From Janthinobacterium sp. LM6 (GTDB lineage: Bacteria; Pseudomonadota; Gammaproteobacteria; Burkholderiales; Burkholderiaceae_D), in NCBI RefSeq assembly GCF_002002885.1, contig NZ_CP019510.1:620001-684000 (forward strand): a stretch of DNA of 64,000 nt, read 5' to 3'. The notes below the pieces were generated by a model that saw only the letters and a list, made by a program, of their open reading frames with translations, had not been told where the DNA came from and ran no database searches. Below, piece after piece: positions 28,841 to 37,434 of the stretch (its first letter is position 1; each line of letters opens with the position of its first letter). Position numbers and translations under genes: made by a program.

Positions 28841-28938
28841 GAAAAGCCGCGTCGCCTTGTGAATTTGCAATGTGCGCGGTGCGGAAAATGGTATTGTGCC
28901 AGCTTTCCCGGTCAGGGATTCCCGTGGAGCGCCAGCGT

Positions 28939-30090
28939 ATGCCGCAGCAGACACCGAAAAAAATTCTTCTCCTGAGCGTCTCGGCCGGCGCCGGCCATAT
29001 GCGCGCCGCGCAAGCCATCGAAGCATACGCGGCGCACGATGACGGCGCCGGCCCTGCGGCGCTGGCCAGCCATCTCGACGTGATGGATTTTGTGACGCCC
29101 GCATTCCGCAAGCTGTACACGGATTTTTATATCAAGCTGGTCAACAAGGCGCCCGCGCTGTGGGGCTATCTGTACCAAGCCACCCACGACGCACCGCGCG
29201 ACAGCTCGATGCAGCGCCTGCGCCGCGCCGTCGAGCGCCTCAACACGCGCGCACTGATGGCAAAAATCGCCGCTTTCCAGCCCGACGCCGTCATCTGCAC
29301 GCATTTCCTGCCGGCCGAACTGCTGTCGCGCGCGCTGCGCCAGGGGCAGCTGGCTTGCCCCGTGTGGGTGCAGGTCACGGATTTCGACTTGCACCGCATG
29401 TGGGTGCACGAGCAGATGCAGGGCTATTTCGCCGCCACCGACGAAGTGGCGTTCCGCATGCGCCACGAAGGCATCCCGGCCGAACGCATCCACGTGACGG
29501 GCATCCCCATCATGCCCGCCTTTGCGCAGGCGCCTGACCGCGTGTCGTGCGCGCAGGCGTTTGGCCTCGACCCGCGGCGCACGACGATCCTGCTGATGGG
29601 CGGCGGGGCGGGACTGGGCAGCCTCGATACCATCGCCGCGCGCCTGCTGGCGCTGGATGGCGACTTCCAGCTGATCGTGCTGGCGGGGAAAAACGCCGCC
29701 GCGCTGGCGGCGCTGCAGGCATTGGCCGGCCAGTATCCGGGCCGCCTGCTGGCGCAAGGTTTTACCAGCGAAGTCGAGCGCCTGATGGCGTGCGCCGACC
29801 TGGTGATCACCAAGCCGGGCGGACTGACCACCTCGGAATGCCTGGCGCTGGGCTTGCCCATGATCGTCAACTCGCCGATTCCGGGCCAGGAAGAGCGCAA
29901 TGCCGACTATCTGCTGGAACAGGGCGTGGCCCTGAAGGCATTCGATGCCGTCACCCTGGAATACCGCGTGCGCCTGTTGCTCGAGCATCCGGAGCAGTTG
30001 CAAGCCATGCGCGCGAAAGCGCTGGCGCTGGGCCGTCCGCGCGCCGCCAGCGACGTGCTGGCGCAGGTGCTGGCGCAGGAGCCGGCGTGA
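28939..30090 (+). CDS. Glycosyltransferase, MGDG-synthase/GT28-like
   Basis: A 383-residue two-domain GT-B glycosyltransferase. The N-terminal MGDG-synthase-type domain begins with SAGAGHMRAAQAIEAY. The C-terminal GT28 domain has MGGGAGLG, the donor-binding KPGGLTTSECLA at about residue 295, and PIPGQEERNADYL. In plants and bacteria such enzymes transfer galactose or glucose from a UDP sugar to diacylglycerol. A role in making a membrane glycolipid is inferred. Upstream codons to 28870 look non-coding, so the ATG at 28939 is preferred. Its stop overlaps the next start (GTGA), beginning a three-gene coupled operon. Confidence 0.9.
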   Translation: MPQQTPKKILLLSVSAGAGHMRAAQAIEAYAAHDDGAGPAALASHLDVMDFVTPAFRKLYTDFYIKLVNKAPALWGYLYQATHDAPRDSSMQRLRRAVERLNTRALMAKIAAFQPDAVICTHFLPAELLSRALRQGQLACPVWVQVTDFDLHRMWVHEQMQGYFAATDEVAFRMRHEGIPAERIHVTGIPIMPAFAQAPDRVSCAQAFGLDPRRTTILLMGGGAGLGSLDTIAARLLALDGDFQLIVLAGKNAAALAALQALAGQYPGRLLAQGFTSEVERLMACADLVITKPGGLTTSECLALGLPMIVNSPIPGQEERNADYLLEQGVALKAFDAVTLEYRVRLLLEHPEQLQAMRAKALALGRPRAASDVLAQVLAQEPA

Positions 30091-30569
30091 CGGGCGCCGT
30101 GGCAAAACCCTGGCAGGTCGCCCTGACGCTGGCCTGGGTGGCCCTGCTGGGACTGTTTTTTGCGCAGGTGGAAATCCAGATCGAAGGGGCGGCCGGCTGG
30201 GCCGCGAACCTGCCCACCTGGCGCATCGAAAGCCATTGGCTGCTCGATATCTTCTGGGGCGGCCGGCCGATGACCGGCTACCATGCCTGGGTCTTTCCCT
30301 TCATTGCCCTGTTCTTCCATTTCCCCATGATCTTCCTGGCGCAATGGTCGCTGCGCCTCGAGTGCCGCGCCATCGGCTGCATCATGCTGTTCTGGATCAT
30401 CGAAGATTATCTGTGGTTCGTGCTCAATCCCGCCTATGGCGTGGCGCACTTCAATCCGGCCCACATCGCCTGGCACAAGCACTGGCTGTGGTGGGCGCCG
30501 ACCGACTACTGGGTGTCGCTGCTGCTGGCTGGCGTGCTGCTGTGGTTTTCATACAAGAGGAAGTCATGA
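30087..30569 (+). CDS. Integral membrane protein of unknown function
   Basis: A 160-residue protein with about four membrane helices (residues 9-28, 65-88, 92-115 and 136-155) and Trp-rich, His-containing loops (HIAWHKHWLWWAPTDYW). The GTG start overlaps the glycosyltransferase stop by 4 nt and has an AGGAG site. Its own stop overlaps the next gene's ATG by 4 nt. I do not recognise the family. Position between a glycolipid-type glycosyltransferase and a secreted phosphatase suggests a membrane partner in lipid head-group modification; this is inference only. Confidence 0.82.
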   Translation: MTGAVAKPWQVALTLAWVALLGLFFAQVEIQIEGAAGWAANLPTWRIESHWLLDIFWGGRPMTGYHAWVFPFIALFFHFPMIFLAQWSLRLECRAIGCIMLFWIIEDYLWFVLNPAYGVAHFNPAHIAWHKHWLWWAPTDYWVSLLLAGVLLWFSYKRKS

Positions 30570-31150
30570 CCTTGCCGCGCTTGTCGCATCTCCTGCTGTT
30601 ATTCCTGGCCCTGGCGGCCGGTTCCGCTGGCGCGCAAGCGCCCGTGGCGCCCGAGCGCAGTGCCGAGTGGGCGACGCCGCTGCCGCACGTGTCCAACCTG
30701 CACCAGGTCACCCCCGTCCTGTTCCGCAGCGCAAAGCTCGACAGCGCCGACGTGGCGCAATTGCAGGCGCTGGGCGTGAAGACGGTGATCAGCCTGCGTT
30801 CCTTCCACTCCGACACGCAGGTGCTCGATGGCAGCGGTATCCACGCCGTCCGCATTCCCATCAATACCTGGGCCATCCGCGACAAGCATGTGATCGAGAC
30901 CATGCGCAGCATCCGCGCCGCCGAACAGCAGGGACCCGTGCTGCTGCATTGCCTGCACGGCGCCGACCGCACGGGCATGATGGCCGCCATGTACCGCATG
31001 CTGTACCAGGGCTGGCCGCGCGAGAAGGCGATCGACGAGCTGAAAAATGGCGGCTACGGCTATCACGCCGTGTGGAAGAATATCGAAAGCTACCTCAAGC
31101 GCGTGAATGTGGACGAGATACGCGCACGTATCGATGCGCCGCAACCCTGA
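30566..31150 (+). CDS. Dual-specificity-type phosphatase, secreted
   Basis: A 194-residue protein with a signal peptide (LLLLFLALAAGSAGAQA). Its cysteine-dependent phosphatase domain has the catalytic P-loop HCLHGADRTG (Cys and Arg both present) and the upstream general-acid region in the INTWAIRDKH area. The family covers protein tyrosine phosphatases, PTEN-like lipid phosphatases and DSPs. Secretion and context make a lipid-phosphate or phosphatidylglycerophosphate-like substrate plausible. The ATG overlaps the preceding stop (ATGA). Its 3' neighbour, a cation antiporter, starts 63 nt later and may be cotranscribed. Confidence 0.88.
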   Translation: MTLPRLSHLLLLFLALAAGSAGAQAPVAPERSAEWATPLPHVSNLHQVTPVLFRSAKLDSADVAQLQALGVKTVISLRSFHSDTQVLDGSGIHAVRIPINTWAIRDKHVIETMRSIRAAEQQGPVLLHCLHGADRTGMMAAMYRMLYQGWPREKAIDELKNGGYGYHAVWKNIESYLKRVNVDEIRARIDAPQP

Positions 31151-31213
31151 TACTCCGCTGGCGCGCCACTTCAGGCATGATTGCGATTCCAATCACGTTT
31201 TTCCGGAATCCGC

Positions 31214-33040
31214 ATGGAACACCACAGCTTTCTTATCAACATACTGTTTTACCTGGTCGCCGCCATCATCATGGTGCCGCTGGCCAAGCGCCTGGGCATG
31301 GGCGCGGTGCTGGGTTACCTGGTGGCCGGCGTCGTCATCGGTCCCTGGGGCCTGGGGCTGATCAAGAATGTCGAGGTGATCCTCAGCTTTTCCGAATTCG
31401 GCGTGGTGCTGCTGCTGTTTTTGATCGGCCTGGAGCTCGAACCCAAACGCCTGTGGCTGCTGCGCCGTCCCATCTTCGGCTGGGGCGGGGCGCAGGTGGG
31501 CGTCGTCAGCGCGGGCTTGTGCGCCGTGGCCATGGCCTTCGGCGTGGACTGGCGCACGGCGCTGGTGGGTGCGCTGGGGCTGTCGCTGTCGTCGACGGCC
31601 ATCGTGCTGGCCACCCTGGGCGAACGTAAGCTGATGAGCACGCCAGCCGGTTCCGCCGGCTTTTCCATCTTGCTGTTCCAGGATATCGCCGCCATTCCCA
31701 TGATCGCGCTGGTGCCGCTCTTGGGCGGACTCGTCACGCATAGCGGCGAACCGGGCTGGCTGCGCGTGGCCAAGCTGGCCGCCGTGCTGGCGGCGCTGGT
31801 GATCGGCGGGCGCTTTCTGGTCAATCCCATCCTGCGCTTCATCGCCAGGACGGACTTGCGGGAAATCTTCACGGCCTTTGCCCTGCTGCTGGTGATCGCG
31901 ATCTGCGTGCTGATGGAATCGGTGGGCCTGTCGATGGCGCTGGGCACCTTCATGGCGGGCGTGCTGCTGGCCGACTCCGAATACCGCCATGAGCTCATTT
32001 CCGACCTGGAACCGTTCAAGGGGCTGTTATTGGGCCTGTTCTTCATCGCCGTGGGCATGTCCGTCGATTTCGGCGTGCTGCGCGCCCAGCCGCTGCTGAT
32101 CCTGGCCCTGGTGGCGGGGCTGCTGGTGGTGAAAATCGCCTTGCTGTACGTGCTGTCGAAGTTCTTCGACATTCCCAGCGGCCAGCAGCTGTTCTTTGCG
32201 CTGCTGCTGTCGCAGGGCGGCGAATTTGCTTTCGTCGTGTTTGCCGCCGCCGAGGCCGCGCATGTGTTTGCGCCGCAGACGGCCGCGCTGCTGGTCGTGG
32301 TGGTGACCCTGTCGATGGTGGCCACGCCCTTGCTGCTGCTGGCGCACGACAAATTCGTCGCGCCGCGCCTGCAGGGCGACAAGAAGCGCCGTCCCGACGA
32401 CCATATCGAGGCGCAGGACAATCCCATCGTCATCGCCGGTTTCGGCCGCTTCGGCCAGATCATTGGCCGCTTGCTGGCGGCTAATAAAATCGGCGTGACG
32501 GTGCTCGATCACGATCCGGACCAGATCGACCTGCTGCGCAAGTTCGGTTTTAAAGTGTTTTATGGCGACGCCACGCGCGTGGACCTGCTGGTGGCGGCCG
32601 GCATCGAGAAGGCGAGGGCGCTGGTGATCGCCATCGACAATGTGGATGACAGCCTGGCCCTGGTCGACGCCGTGCGCCTGCGCCTGCCCGAGCTGACGAT
32701 TTTGGCGCGCGCGCGCAACGTCACGCATTACTATGAATTGATGAAGCGTGGCGTGACCCTGATCGAGCGCGAGACCTTCGCCGCGGCGCTGCTGCTGGGT
32801 GAACAGACCTTGCAGCAGGTGGGCTTCAGTACGGAGCGGGCGCAGCGCGCGGCCGGCATCTTCGGCCGGCATAACCTGAAAACTTTGCTGGAAGTGGCGC
32901 CGCACTTCCAGGACCAGCAAAAAGTCATGTCGCTCACGCGCCAGGCGCGCGAGGAGCTGGAAGACATGTTCGAGAGCGATGCGGCGGCTTTCGCGGCGGC
33001 GGAAACGGAAACTCCGGGGTCAGACCCTCAACACCGCTAA
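31214..33040 (+). CDS. CPA2-family monovalent cation:proton antiporter with RCK domain (KefB/KefC-like)
   Basis: A 608-residue inner-membrane protein. About 12-13 helices form the Na+/H+-exchanger domain (residues 5-385; LSLSSTAIVLATLGER and GGEFAFVVFAAAE are typical blocks). A cytosolic RCK N-terminal domain follows from about residue 402 (PIVIAGFGRFGQIIG, Rossmann nucleotide site). It should move K+ or Na+ against H+ under nucleotide or glutathione-adduct control. The ATG at 31214 is preferred to a TTG 33 nt upstream. The last residues (PGSDPQHR) and stop codon come from an inverted-repeat element straddling the gene end. Confidence 0.92.
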   Translation: MEHHSFLINILFYLVAAIIMVPLAKRLGMGAVLGYLVAGVVIGPWGLGLIKNVEVILSFSEFGVVLLLFLIGLELEPKRLWLLRRPIFGWGGAQVGVVSAGLCAVAMAFGVDWRTALVGALGLSLSSTAIVLATLGERKLMSTPAGSAGFSILLFQDIAAIPMIALVPLLGGLVTHSGEPGWLRVAKLAAVLAALVIGGRFLVNPILRFIARTDLREIFTAFALLLVIAICVLMESVGLSMALGTFMAGVLLADSEYRHELISDLEPFKGLLLGLFFIAVGMSVDFGVLRAQPLLILALVAGLLVVKIALLYVLSKFFDIPSGQQLFFALLLSQGGEFAFVVFAAAEAAHVFAPQTAALLVVVVTLSMVATPLLLLAHDKFVAPRLQGDKKRRPDDHIEAQDNPIVIAGFGRFGQIIGRLLAANKIGVTVLDHDPDQIDLLRKFGFKVFYGDATRVDLLVAAGIEKARALVIAIDNVDDSLALVDAVRLRLPELTILARARNVTHYYELMKRGVTLIERETFAAALLLGEQTLQQVGFSTERAQRAAGIFGRHNLKTLLEVAPHFQDQQKVMSLTRQAREELEDMFESDAAAFAAAETETPGSDPQHR

Positions 33041-33077
33041 CGCAGAGGCTTGCTAACGCGCGTGGGGGTCTGACCCC
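33016..33077. repeat. GGGGTCAGACCC inverted-repeat element across the antiporter 3' end
   Basis: GGGGTCAGACCC 33016-33027 pairs perfectly with GGGTCTGACCCC 33066-33077 across 38 nt. That spacer holds a direct repeat GCTAACGC (33036-33043 and 33052-33059). The left arm is translated as part of PGSDPQHR and the antiporter stop codon sits in the spacer. The right arm ends 16 nt before the convergent peptidase stop. It can act as a bidirectional stem-loop, and has the look of a small dispersed element. Confidence 0.7.
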
Positions 33078-33093
33078 AGCCTTTGCTTTGGGC

Positions 33094-34971
33094 TTACTTC
33101 CCCCGCTTCGCTTCAATCGCCTCGATCTGGTCCATAATGCCGTTCATGCGCGCCGCCAGCGCCTGGTACGGTTTCGGCGAGGCCAGGTCGACGCCGGCCG
33201 CCTTCACCAGTTCATACGGGTAGGCCGAGCCGCCGGAGCTGAGCATCTTCAGGTAGGCGGCCAGCGCGCCCGGTTCCTTGTCGAGGATGCGTTGCGCGAA
33301 ATCCTGCGCCGCGGCGATCGAGGTGGCGTACTGGAACACGTAGAAGCCGTGATAGAAATGCGGCACGTAGGCCCATTCCAGCGCGTAGGCGGGATCGATG
33401 GTCATGACGCCTTGCGCTTCGCCATGGTAGCGCTTGAGGATGCCGGCATAGATGGCCGTGATCTCTTCGCCCGTCAGCGATTCTCCTTTATCCACTTTGC
33501 CGTGGATGGCCGCTTCGAATTCGGCGAACATGGCCTGGCGGAAGTAGGTGCCGCGCAGGTTTTCCAGCGCCGCGCCCAGGTACAGCAGGCGCTCGTCATC
33601 GTCCTTGGCCTGCTTCAGGCGCGCGTCGAGCAGCAGTGCCTCGTTCGTCGTCGAGGCGATTTCCGCGACAAAGATGCTGTACGGCGCATAGACCGATGGC
33701 TGCGCCTTGTTGGCCAGTACCGAATGCATGGCGTGGCCCCATTCGTGCGTCAGGGTGCTGACGGCTTCGTAATTGTCCGTGTAGTTGAGCAGCACGAACG
33801 GGTGCACGTCGTACGCGTCGCCATTCATGTAAGCGCCTGCCACCTTGCGCGGGCGCGGGTACACGTCCATCCAGCGCGCGTCCACGGCGGCGGTGAGGGC
33901 CTTGACGTAGTCGGGGCCTAGCGGCGCGACGGAATCGAGCATCATCTGCTTGCCGTCGGCCAGCGGGAAGGTACGGTCGCTTTTCAGCAGCGGCGCATAG
34001 ATGTCGTAATACGCGAGGTCCTTGACGCCCAGCATGCGCGCGCGCAGCTTGAAGTAGCGGTGCAAGGTGGGCAGATTGGCGTTGGTTTGCGCGATCAGGG
34101 TCTGGTAGACGGCCGGCGGCAAGTTGTCGGCGTCGAGCGCCGCGCTTTGCGAGTCGGCATAGCGGCGCACCTTCGCATACGCGGCGTCCGTCTTCAACTG
34201 GCCGTACAGGGTTTCGCCGAACGTGCGTTCATATTCCTTCCACTTGCCGAAGAAGGCGTCGAACACCCGCTTGCGGTCGGCACGGTTGTCGTCGCCCCGG
34301 TATTTCGTGTAGGCCGCCTGGTCGAGGCGCACTTCCTTGCCATCCGACAGTTTGATGGTCGGCCACGGGATTTCCGCATTGGCCAGGGTGCGATAGATAC
34401 TGGCGGCCGAGCTTGTTGCCAGGCCGAACTGTGCCACCAGCTGTTCGCCAGCCGCGTCGAGCGTGTGCGGTGCGCTGCGCAGCATGTTGCCTAATTGAAA
34501 ACGATACAGCTGCAAGCCCTTGTCTTTCGCCAGCATGGCGTCGATGCGCTTGCTGCCCAGGGCGAGGATTTCCGGCTGCAGGAAGGTGCTTGCCTGGCTG
34601 AACTCGTTGCCCAGCAGGGCGGCGCGCTGGTTCAGCTGGTTGCCCTTGCTGTCGCCCGTATCCTGGTCGTAATACTGCGCCGCATAGGTGGTGAGCGTGT
34701 TGACGCGCTTGCGCGCCTCGGCGTACAGGTCCAGGCAGCTTTTCAGTCGGGCCGGCGAGGTTTTCAACTGCCCCTTGCAGGCGCCCAATTGCTGCAGCTG
34801 GGCCGACAGCTTTTTCGCGTCGGCGTCGAACGCGGCATTGTTCTGATACAGCGCCGTCAAATCCCAGCGGTCGGCCTGGCGGTCGGTGGGTGCGGGAGCG
34901 GCGAAGGCGGTGGCAAGGCCGAGGGCCAGCAGGGAGAACAGCAGGGGGCGCTTGAGCGCGGAAGGCGTCAT
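33094..34971 (-). CDS. pepF: Oligoendopeptidase F (M3B), exported
   Basis: A 625-residue zinc oligopeptidase. The zinc motif is HEWGH at residues 409-413, with the third ligand Glu downstream in EIASTTNEALLL. The M3B domain fills residues 35-615. An N-terminal signal peptide (LLFSLLALGLATAFAAPA) indicates a periplasmic enzyme, whereas classical PepF is cytosolic. It would degrade peptides of roughly 7-17 residues. Together with the nearby S41 and M14 enzymes it adds to peptide-degrading capacity. It is convergent with the antiporter, and the shared stem-loop element may terminate both. Confidence 0.92.
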   Translation of the reverse strand: MTPSALKRPLLFSLLALGLATAFAAPAPTDRQADRWDLTALYQNNAAFDADAKKLSAQLQQLGACKGQLKTSPARLKSCLDLYAEARKRVNTLTTYAAQYYDQDTGDSKGNQLNQRAALLGNEFSQASTFLQPEILALGSKRIDAMLAKDKGLQLYRFQLGNMLRSAPHTLDAAGEQLVAQFGLATSSAASIYRTLANAEIPWPTIKLSDGKEVRLDQAAYTKYRGDDNRADRKRVFDAFFGKWKEYERTFGETLYGQLKTDAAYAKVRRYADSQSAALDADNLPPAVYQTLIAQTNANLPTLHRYFKLRARMLGVKDLAYYDIYAPLLKSDRTFPLADGKQMMLDSVAPLGPDYVKALTAAVDARWMDVYPRPRKVAGAYMNGDAYDVHPFVLLNYTDNYEAVSTLTHEWGHAMHSVLANKAQPSVYAPYSIFVAEIASTTNEALLLDARLKQAKDDDERLLYLGAALENLRGTYFRQAMFAEFEAAIHGKVDKGESLTGEEITAIYAGILKRYHGEAQGVMTIDPAYALEWAYVPHFYHGFYVFQYATSIAAAQDFAQRILDKEPGALAAYLKMLSSGGSAYPYELVKAAGVDLASPKPYQALAARMNGIMDQIEAIEAKRGK

Positions 34972-35100
34972 GGTTCATTCCAGTGAGGTTGTCGGAAGAA
35001 TGCGTGCTGACCGCCGGGCAGGGATGCGCGCGTGACGCACCGCGTACCGGCAGAGCTGACTACGGTACCTCAAATGGACGCGGGGGGAAAGAGGGCGGAT

Positions 35101-35123
35101 GCCGCCACCTGGGCGGTGGCGGC
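35101..35123 (-). terminator. Strong stem-loop after ttcA, possible terminator
   Basis: GCCGCCACC 35101-35109 pairs with GGTGGCGGC 35115-35123 around a 5-nt loop, 28 nt beyond the ttcA stop. No immediate T-run is present on the minus strand, so it may instead be a processing or attenuator hairpin. Confidence 0.4.
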
Positions 35124-35150
35124 GAAACAATACGGGCTTACAACAGCGGA

Positions 35151-36122
35151 TTACAGCGGTTGCAGCGCGATGGTGCCGAACGTGGTCGGCGTCGAGCATG
35201 GCTCTTCATCGAAGGCGATGTCGCCCATGGGGTTGGCCACGCCGTCCGCCTTCAAATCCTTGAAGCCGAACAGTTTCGGGTCCATCAAATGTGATGGCGC
35301 CACGTTCGACAGGGCCGAGAAGATGCTTTCCACGCGGCCGGGGAACTTCTTGTCCCATTCGCGCATCAAGCCCTTGATCTGCTTGCGCTGCAGGTTTTCC
35401 TGCGAACCGCACAGGTCGCACGGGATGATGGGGAAGCCCTTGACTTCCGCATAGCGCTGCGTGTCTTCTTCCTTCACGTACGCCATCGGGCGGATGACGA
35501 TGTGCTTGCCGTCGTCCGATTGCAGCTTGGCCGGCATGCCTTTCAGTTTGCCGCCGAAGAACATATTCAGGAAGAATGTTTCCAAAATATCATCGCGGTG
35601 GTGGCCCAGGGCGATCTTGTTGGCGCCCAGCTCGTCTGCCACGCGGTACAGGATGCCGCGGCGCAGGCGCGAGCACAGCGAGCAGGTCGTCTTGCCTTCC
35701 GGGATCAGGCGCTTGACGATGCTGTAGGTATCCTGGTTTTCGATGTGGAAAGCCACGCCCAGTTCCGTCAGGTAGGCGGGCAGGATTTCCGGCGGGAAGT
35801 TCGGCTGCTTCTGGTCCAGGTTGACGGCGACGATATCGAAGTGAATCGGCGCGCGTTCGCGCAAGGTCATCAAAATGTCCAGCAGCGCATAGCTATCCTT
35901 GCCGCCGGACAGGCAGACCATCACCTTGTCGCCGTCTTCGATCATGTTGAAGTCGCCGATGGCTTGCCCCACCAGGCGGCACAGGCGCTTGTGCAGCTTG
36001 TTGTTTTCCAGGGCGATCTTTTCCGCCTTCTTGCGCGCCAGTTTCTGCGCTTCCACGTTGGCCGGCACTTCCACGGCGGCCGTCATCGTTTCCAGTACGG
36101 CGGTGTCATTCATGTTGTTCAT
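35151..36122 (-). CDS. ttcA: tRNA 2-thiocytidine(32) synthetase TtcA
   Basis: ATP-dependent thiolation of cytidine 32 in several tRNAs, using a [4Fe-4S] cluster. It has 323 residues. The PP-loop [11 protein letters not shown] is at about residues 72-82, and the cluster cysteines are in the CSLC and CDLCGS motifs (about 147-150 and 238-241). The Ala/Glu-rich first about 30 residues look like a disordered extension. Its start overlaps the folB stop by 4 nt (ATGA), so translation is probably coupled. folB-ttcA pairing recurs in Burkholderiales. Confidence 0.96.
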   Translation of the reverse strand: MNNMNDTAVLETMTAAVEVPANVEAQKLARKKAEKIALENNKLHKRLCRLVGQAIGDFNMIEDGDKVMVCLSGGKDSYALLDILMTLRERAPIHFDIVAVNLDQKQPNFPPEILPAYLTELGVAFHIENQDTYSIVKRLIPEGKTTCSLCSRLRRGILYRVADELGANKIALGHHRDDILETFFLNMFFGGKLKGMPAKLQSDDGKHIVIRPMAYVKEEDTQRYAEVKGFPIIPCDLCGSQENLQRKQIKGLMREWDKKFPGRVESIFSALSNVAPSHLMDPKLFGFKDLKADGVANPMGDIAFDEEPCSTPTTFGTIALQPL

Positions 36123-36517
36123 GCTTCATCCTTGATCTTGAATACTTCCACGCCCACGCCTTCGCAGTCGGGATACACGTCCGGTTTCATCGACGAAACG
36201 CGCGCGGCGCGCACGCGCGGGTGGGCCAGCATGGCAGCGAGCACGTCGTCGACCAGGCTTTCCTGCAGCTGCACGTGGCCTTGGGCCATGCGTTTGGCGA
36301 TGGTTTCGCGCATGAAATCGTAGTCGACCACTTCTTCCAGCTGGTCATCCTTGGGCGTCGACAGGGCCAGGGGAATGTACAGGTCGACGTTGATGAGGAC
36401 GCGCTGCTCGCCCTTTTTTTCGAAGTCGTAGACGCCGATGTTGATGAGGACTTCGTAATTGCGCAGGAACAGGCGGCGGCAATCGGCCAGGCGAGGGTGG
36501 GACAGGGCGGACGACAT
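36119..36517 (-). CDS. folB: Dihydroneopterin aldolase
   Basis: Cleaves 7,8-dihydroneopterin to 6-hydroxymethyl-dihydropterin and glycolaldehyde in folate synthesis, as an octamer. It has 132 residues; the first about 15 are variable and the fold starts at [15 protein letters not shown]. The conserved Glu of the pterin site is in the ININVDLY-type strand and the YDFMRETI helix. A pteridine-reductase-like gene lies 55 nt upstream and ttcA overlaps downstream, so this is a small pterin/tRNA-modification operon. Confidence 0.93.
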   Translation of the reverse strand: MSSALSHPRLADCRRLFLRNYEVLINIGVYDFEKKGEQRVLINVDLYIPLALSTPKDDQLEEVVDYDFMRETIAKRMAQGHVQLQESLVDDVLAAMLAHPRVRAARVSSMKPDVYPDCEGVGVEVFKIKDEA

Positions 36518-36571
36518 AGGTTTTACCTTTTAGGGGATGCTGGAATGCTGGTTGTTTGGCAGGGCTGCTGA

Positions 36572-37360
36572 TTATTTGGTCAAAAACATGACGTCGCGCG
36601 GCAAGCCGATCAAATGCTGGCCGCCATCGACCAGCAGGGTCGTGCCCGTCAGCGCGCGCGCGCCGGCCACGTAACAGACGCTGTCGGCCACATCCTCGGG
36701 CGTGCTGGAGCGGCCCAGCGGCGTGTTTTCATGTGCCTTGGCAAAGTTCGCTTCCGTTTGTTCGCCGGAGACCATGGTGATGCCGGGGGCAATGCCCACC
36801 ACGCGCACTTTCGGCGCCAGCGCCTGGGCCAGCATGGTGGTCGCCGACAGCAGTGCCGCCTTGGACAGGGTGTACGACAAAAAATCAGGATTGAGATTGT
36901 ACAGTTTTTGGTCCAGCAAGTTGATGACCACGGCTTGCCCGCCTGCCGGGGTGGCCTGGTACAGCGCTTGCGCCAGCAGGATGGGGGCGGCCAGGTTGGC
37001 GTGCATGTGGGCGTCGAGCGCGGCGACGGAAAAATCGCCCGCATTGTCGTATGCAAACAACGATGCGTTGTTGACGATGCAACTTACCGATCCCAGCGCC
37101 GCCTGCGCCTGCGGCAACAGTTGGCGCACGGCCTCTTCCTGCGCCAGGTCGCAGGGGAACGCTTGCGCGCGGCGGCCCAGCGCGGCGATTTCCTCCACCA
37201 GGCTGAGCGCCTCGTCGCGCGAGTCGCGGTAATGCACGGCGATATCCCAGCCGTCGCGCGCCAGGCCCAGCGCGATGGCGCGGCCGATGCGCCGCGCGGC
37301 GCCCGTGACGAGGGCGACGCGGGGAGTGCTGTCGAATGGCGTTGTCGTTGCTTCTGTCAT
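36572..37360 (-). CDS. Short-chain dehydrogenase, pteridine reductase / FolM-like
   Basis: A 262-residue NAD(P)H-dependent Rossmann-fold reductase. The cofactor motif TGAARRIGRAIA has the Arg/Lys-rich TGxxxRxG form typical of pteridine reductases and FolM rather than the usual TGxxxGxG. NNAS and the catalytic YTLSK follow. Next to folB, this suggests reduction of dihydromonapterin, dihydrofolate or biopterin. The start MTEATTTPF is preferred; a longer frame to 37450 lacks homologous character. The N-terminal 13 residues are low complexity. It is divergent from the MidA-type methyltransferase gene. Confidence 0.9.
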   Translation of the reverse strand: MTEATTTPFDSTPRVALVTGAARRIGRAIALGLARDGWDIAVHYRDSRDEALSLVEEIAALGRRAQAFPCDLAQEEAVRQLLPQAQAALGSVSCIVNNASLFAYDNAGDFSVAALDAHMHANLAAPILLAQALYQATPAGGQAVVINLLDQKLYNLNPDFLSYTLSKAALLSATTMLAQALAPKVRVVGIAPGITMVSGEQTEANFAKAHENTPLGRSSTPEDVADSVCYVAGARALTGTTLLVDGGQHLIGLPRDVMFLTK

Positions 37361-37434
37361 GTCTTTGCTATGGTTGAGATATTCGGTGGACGCCACACTG
37401 GCGGCATGCGCCGCCGATTCGCTACAATGCGGGA

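Noticed and set aside
33016..33077. The GGGGTCAGACCC repeat as an ordinary Rho-independent terminator
   Set aside because: The loop is 38 nt and no T-run follows either arm.
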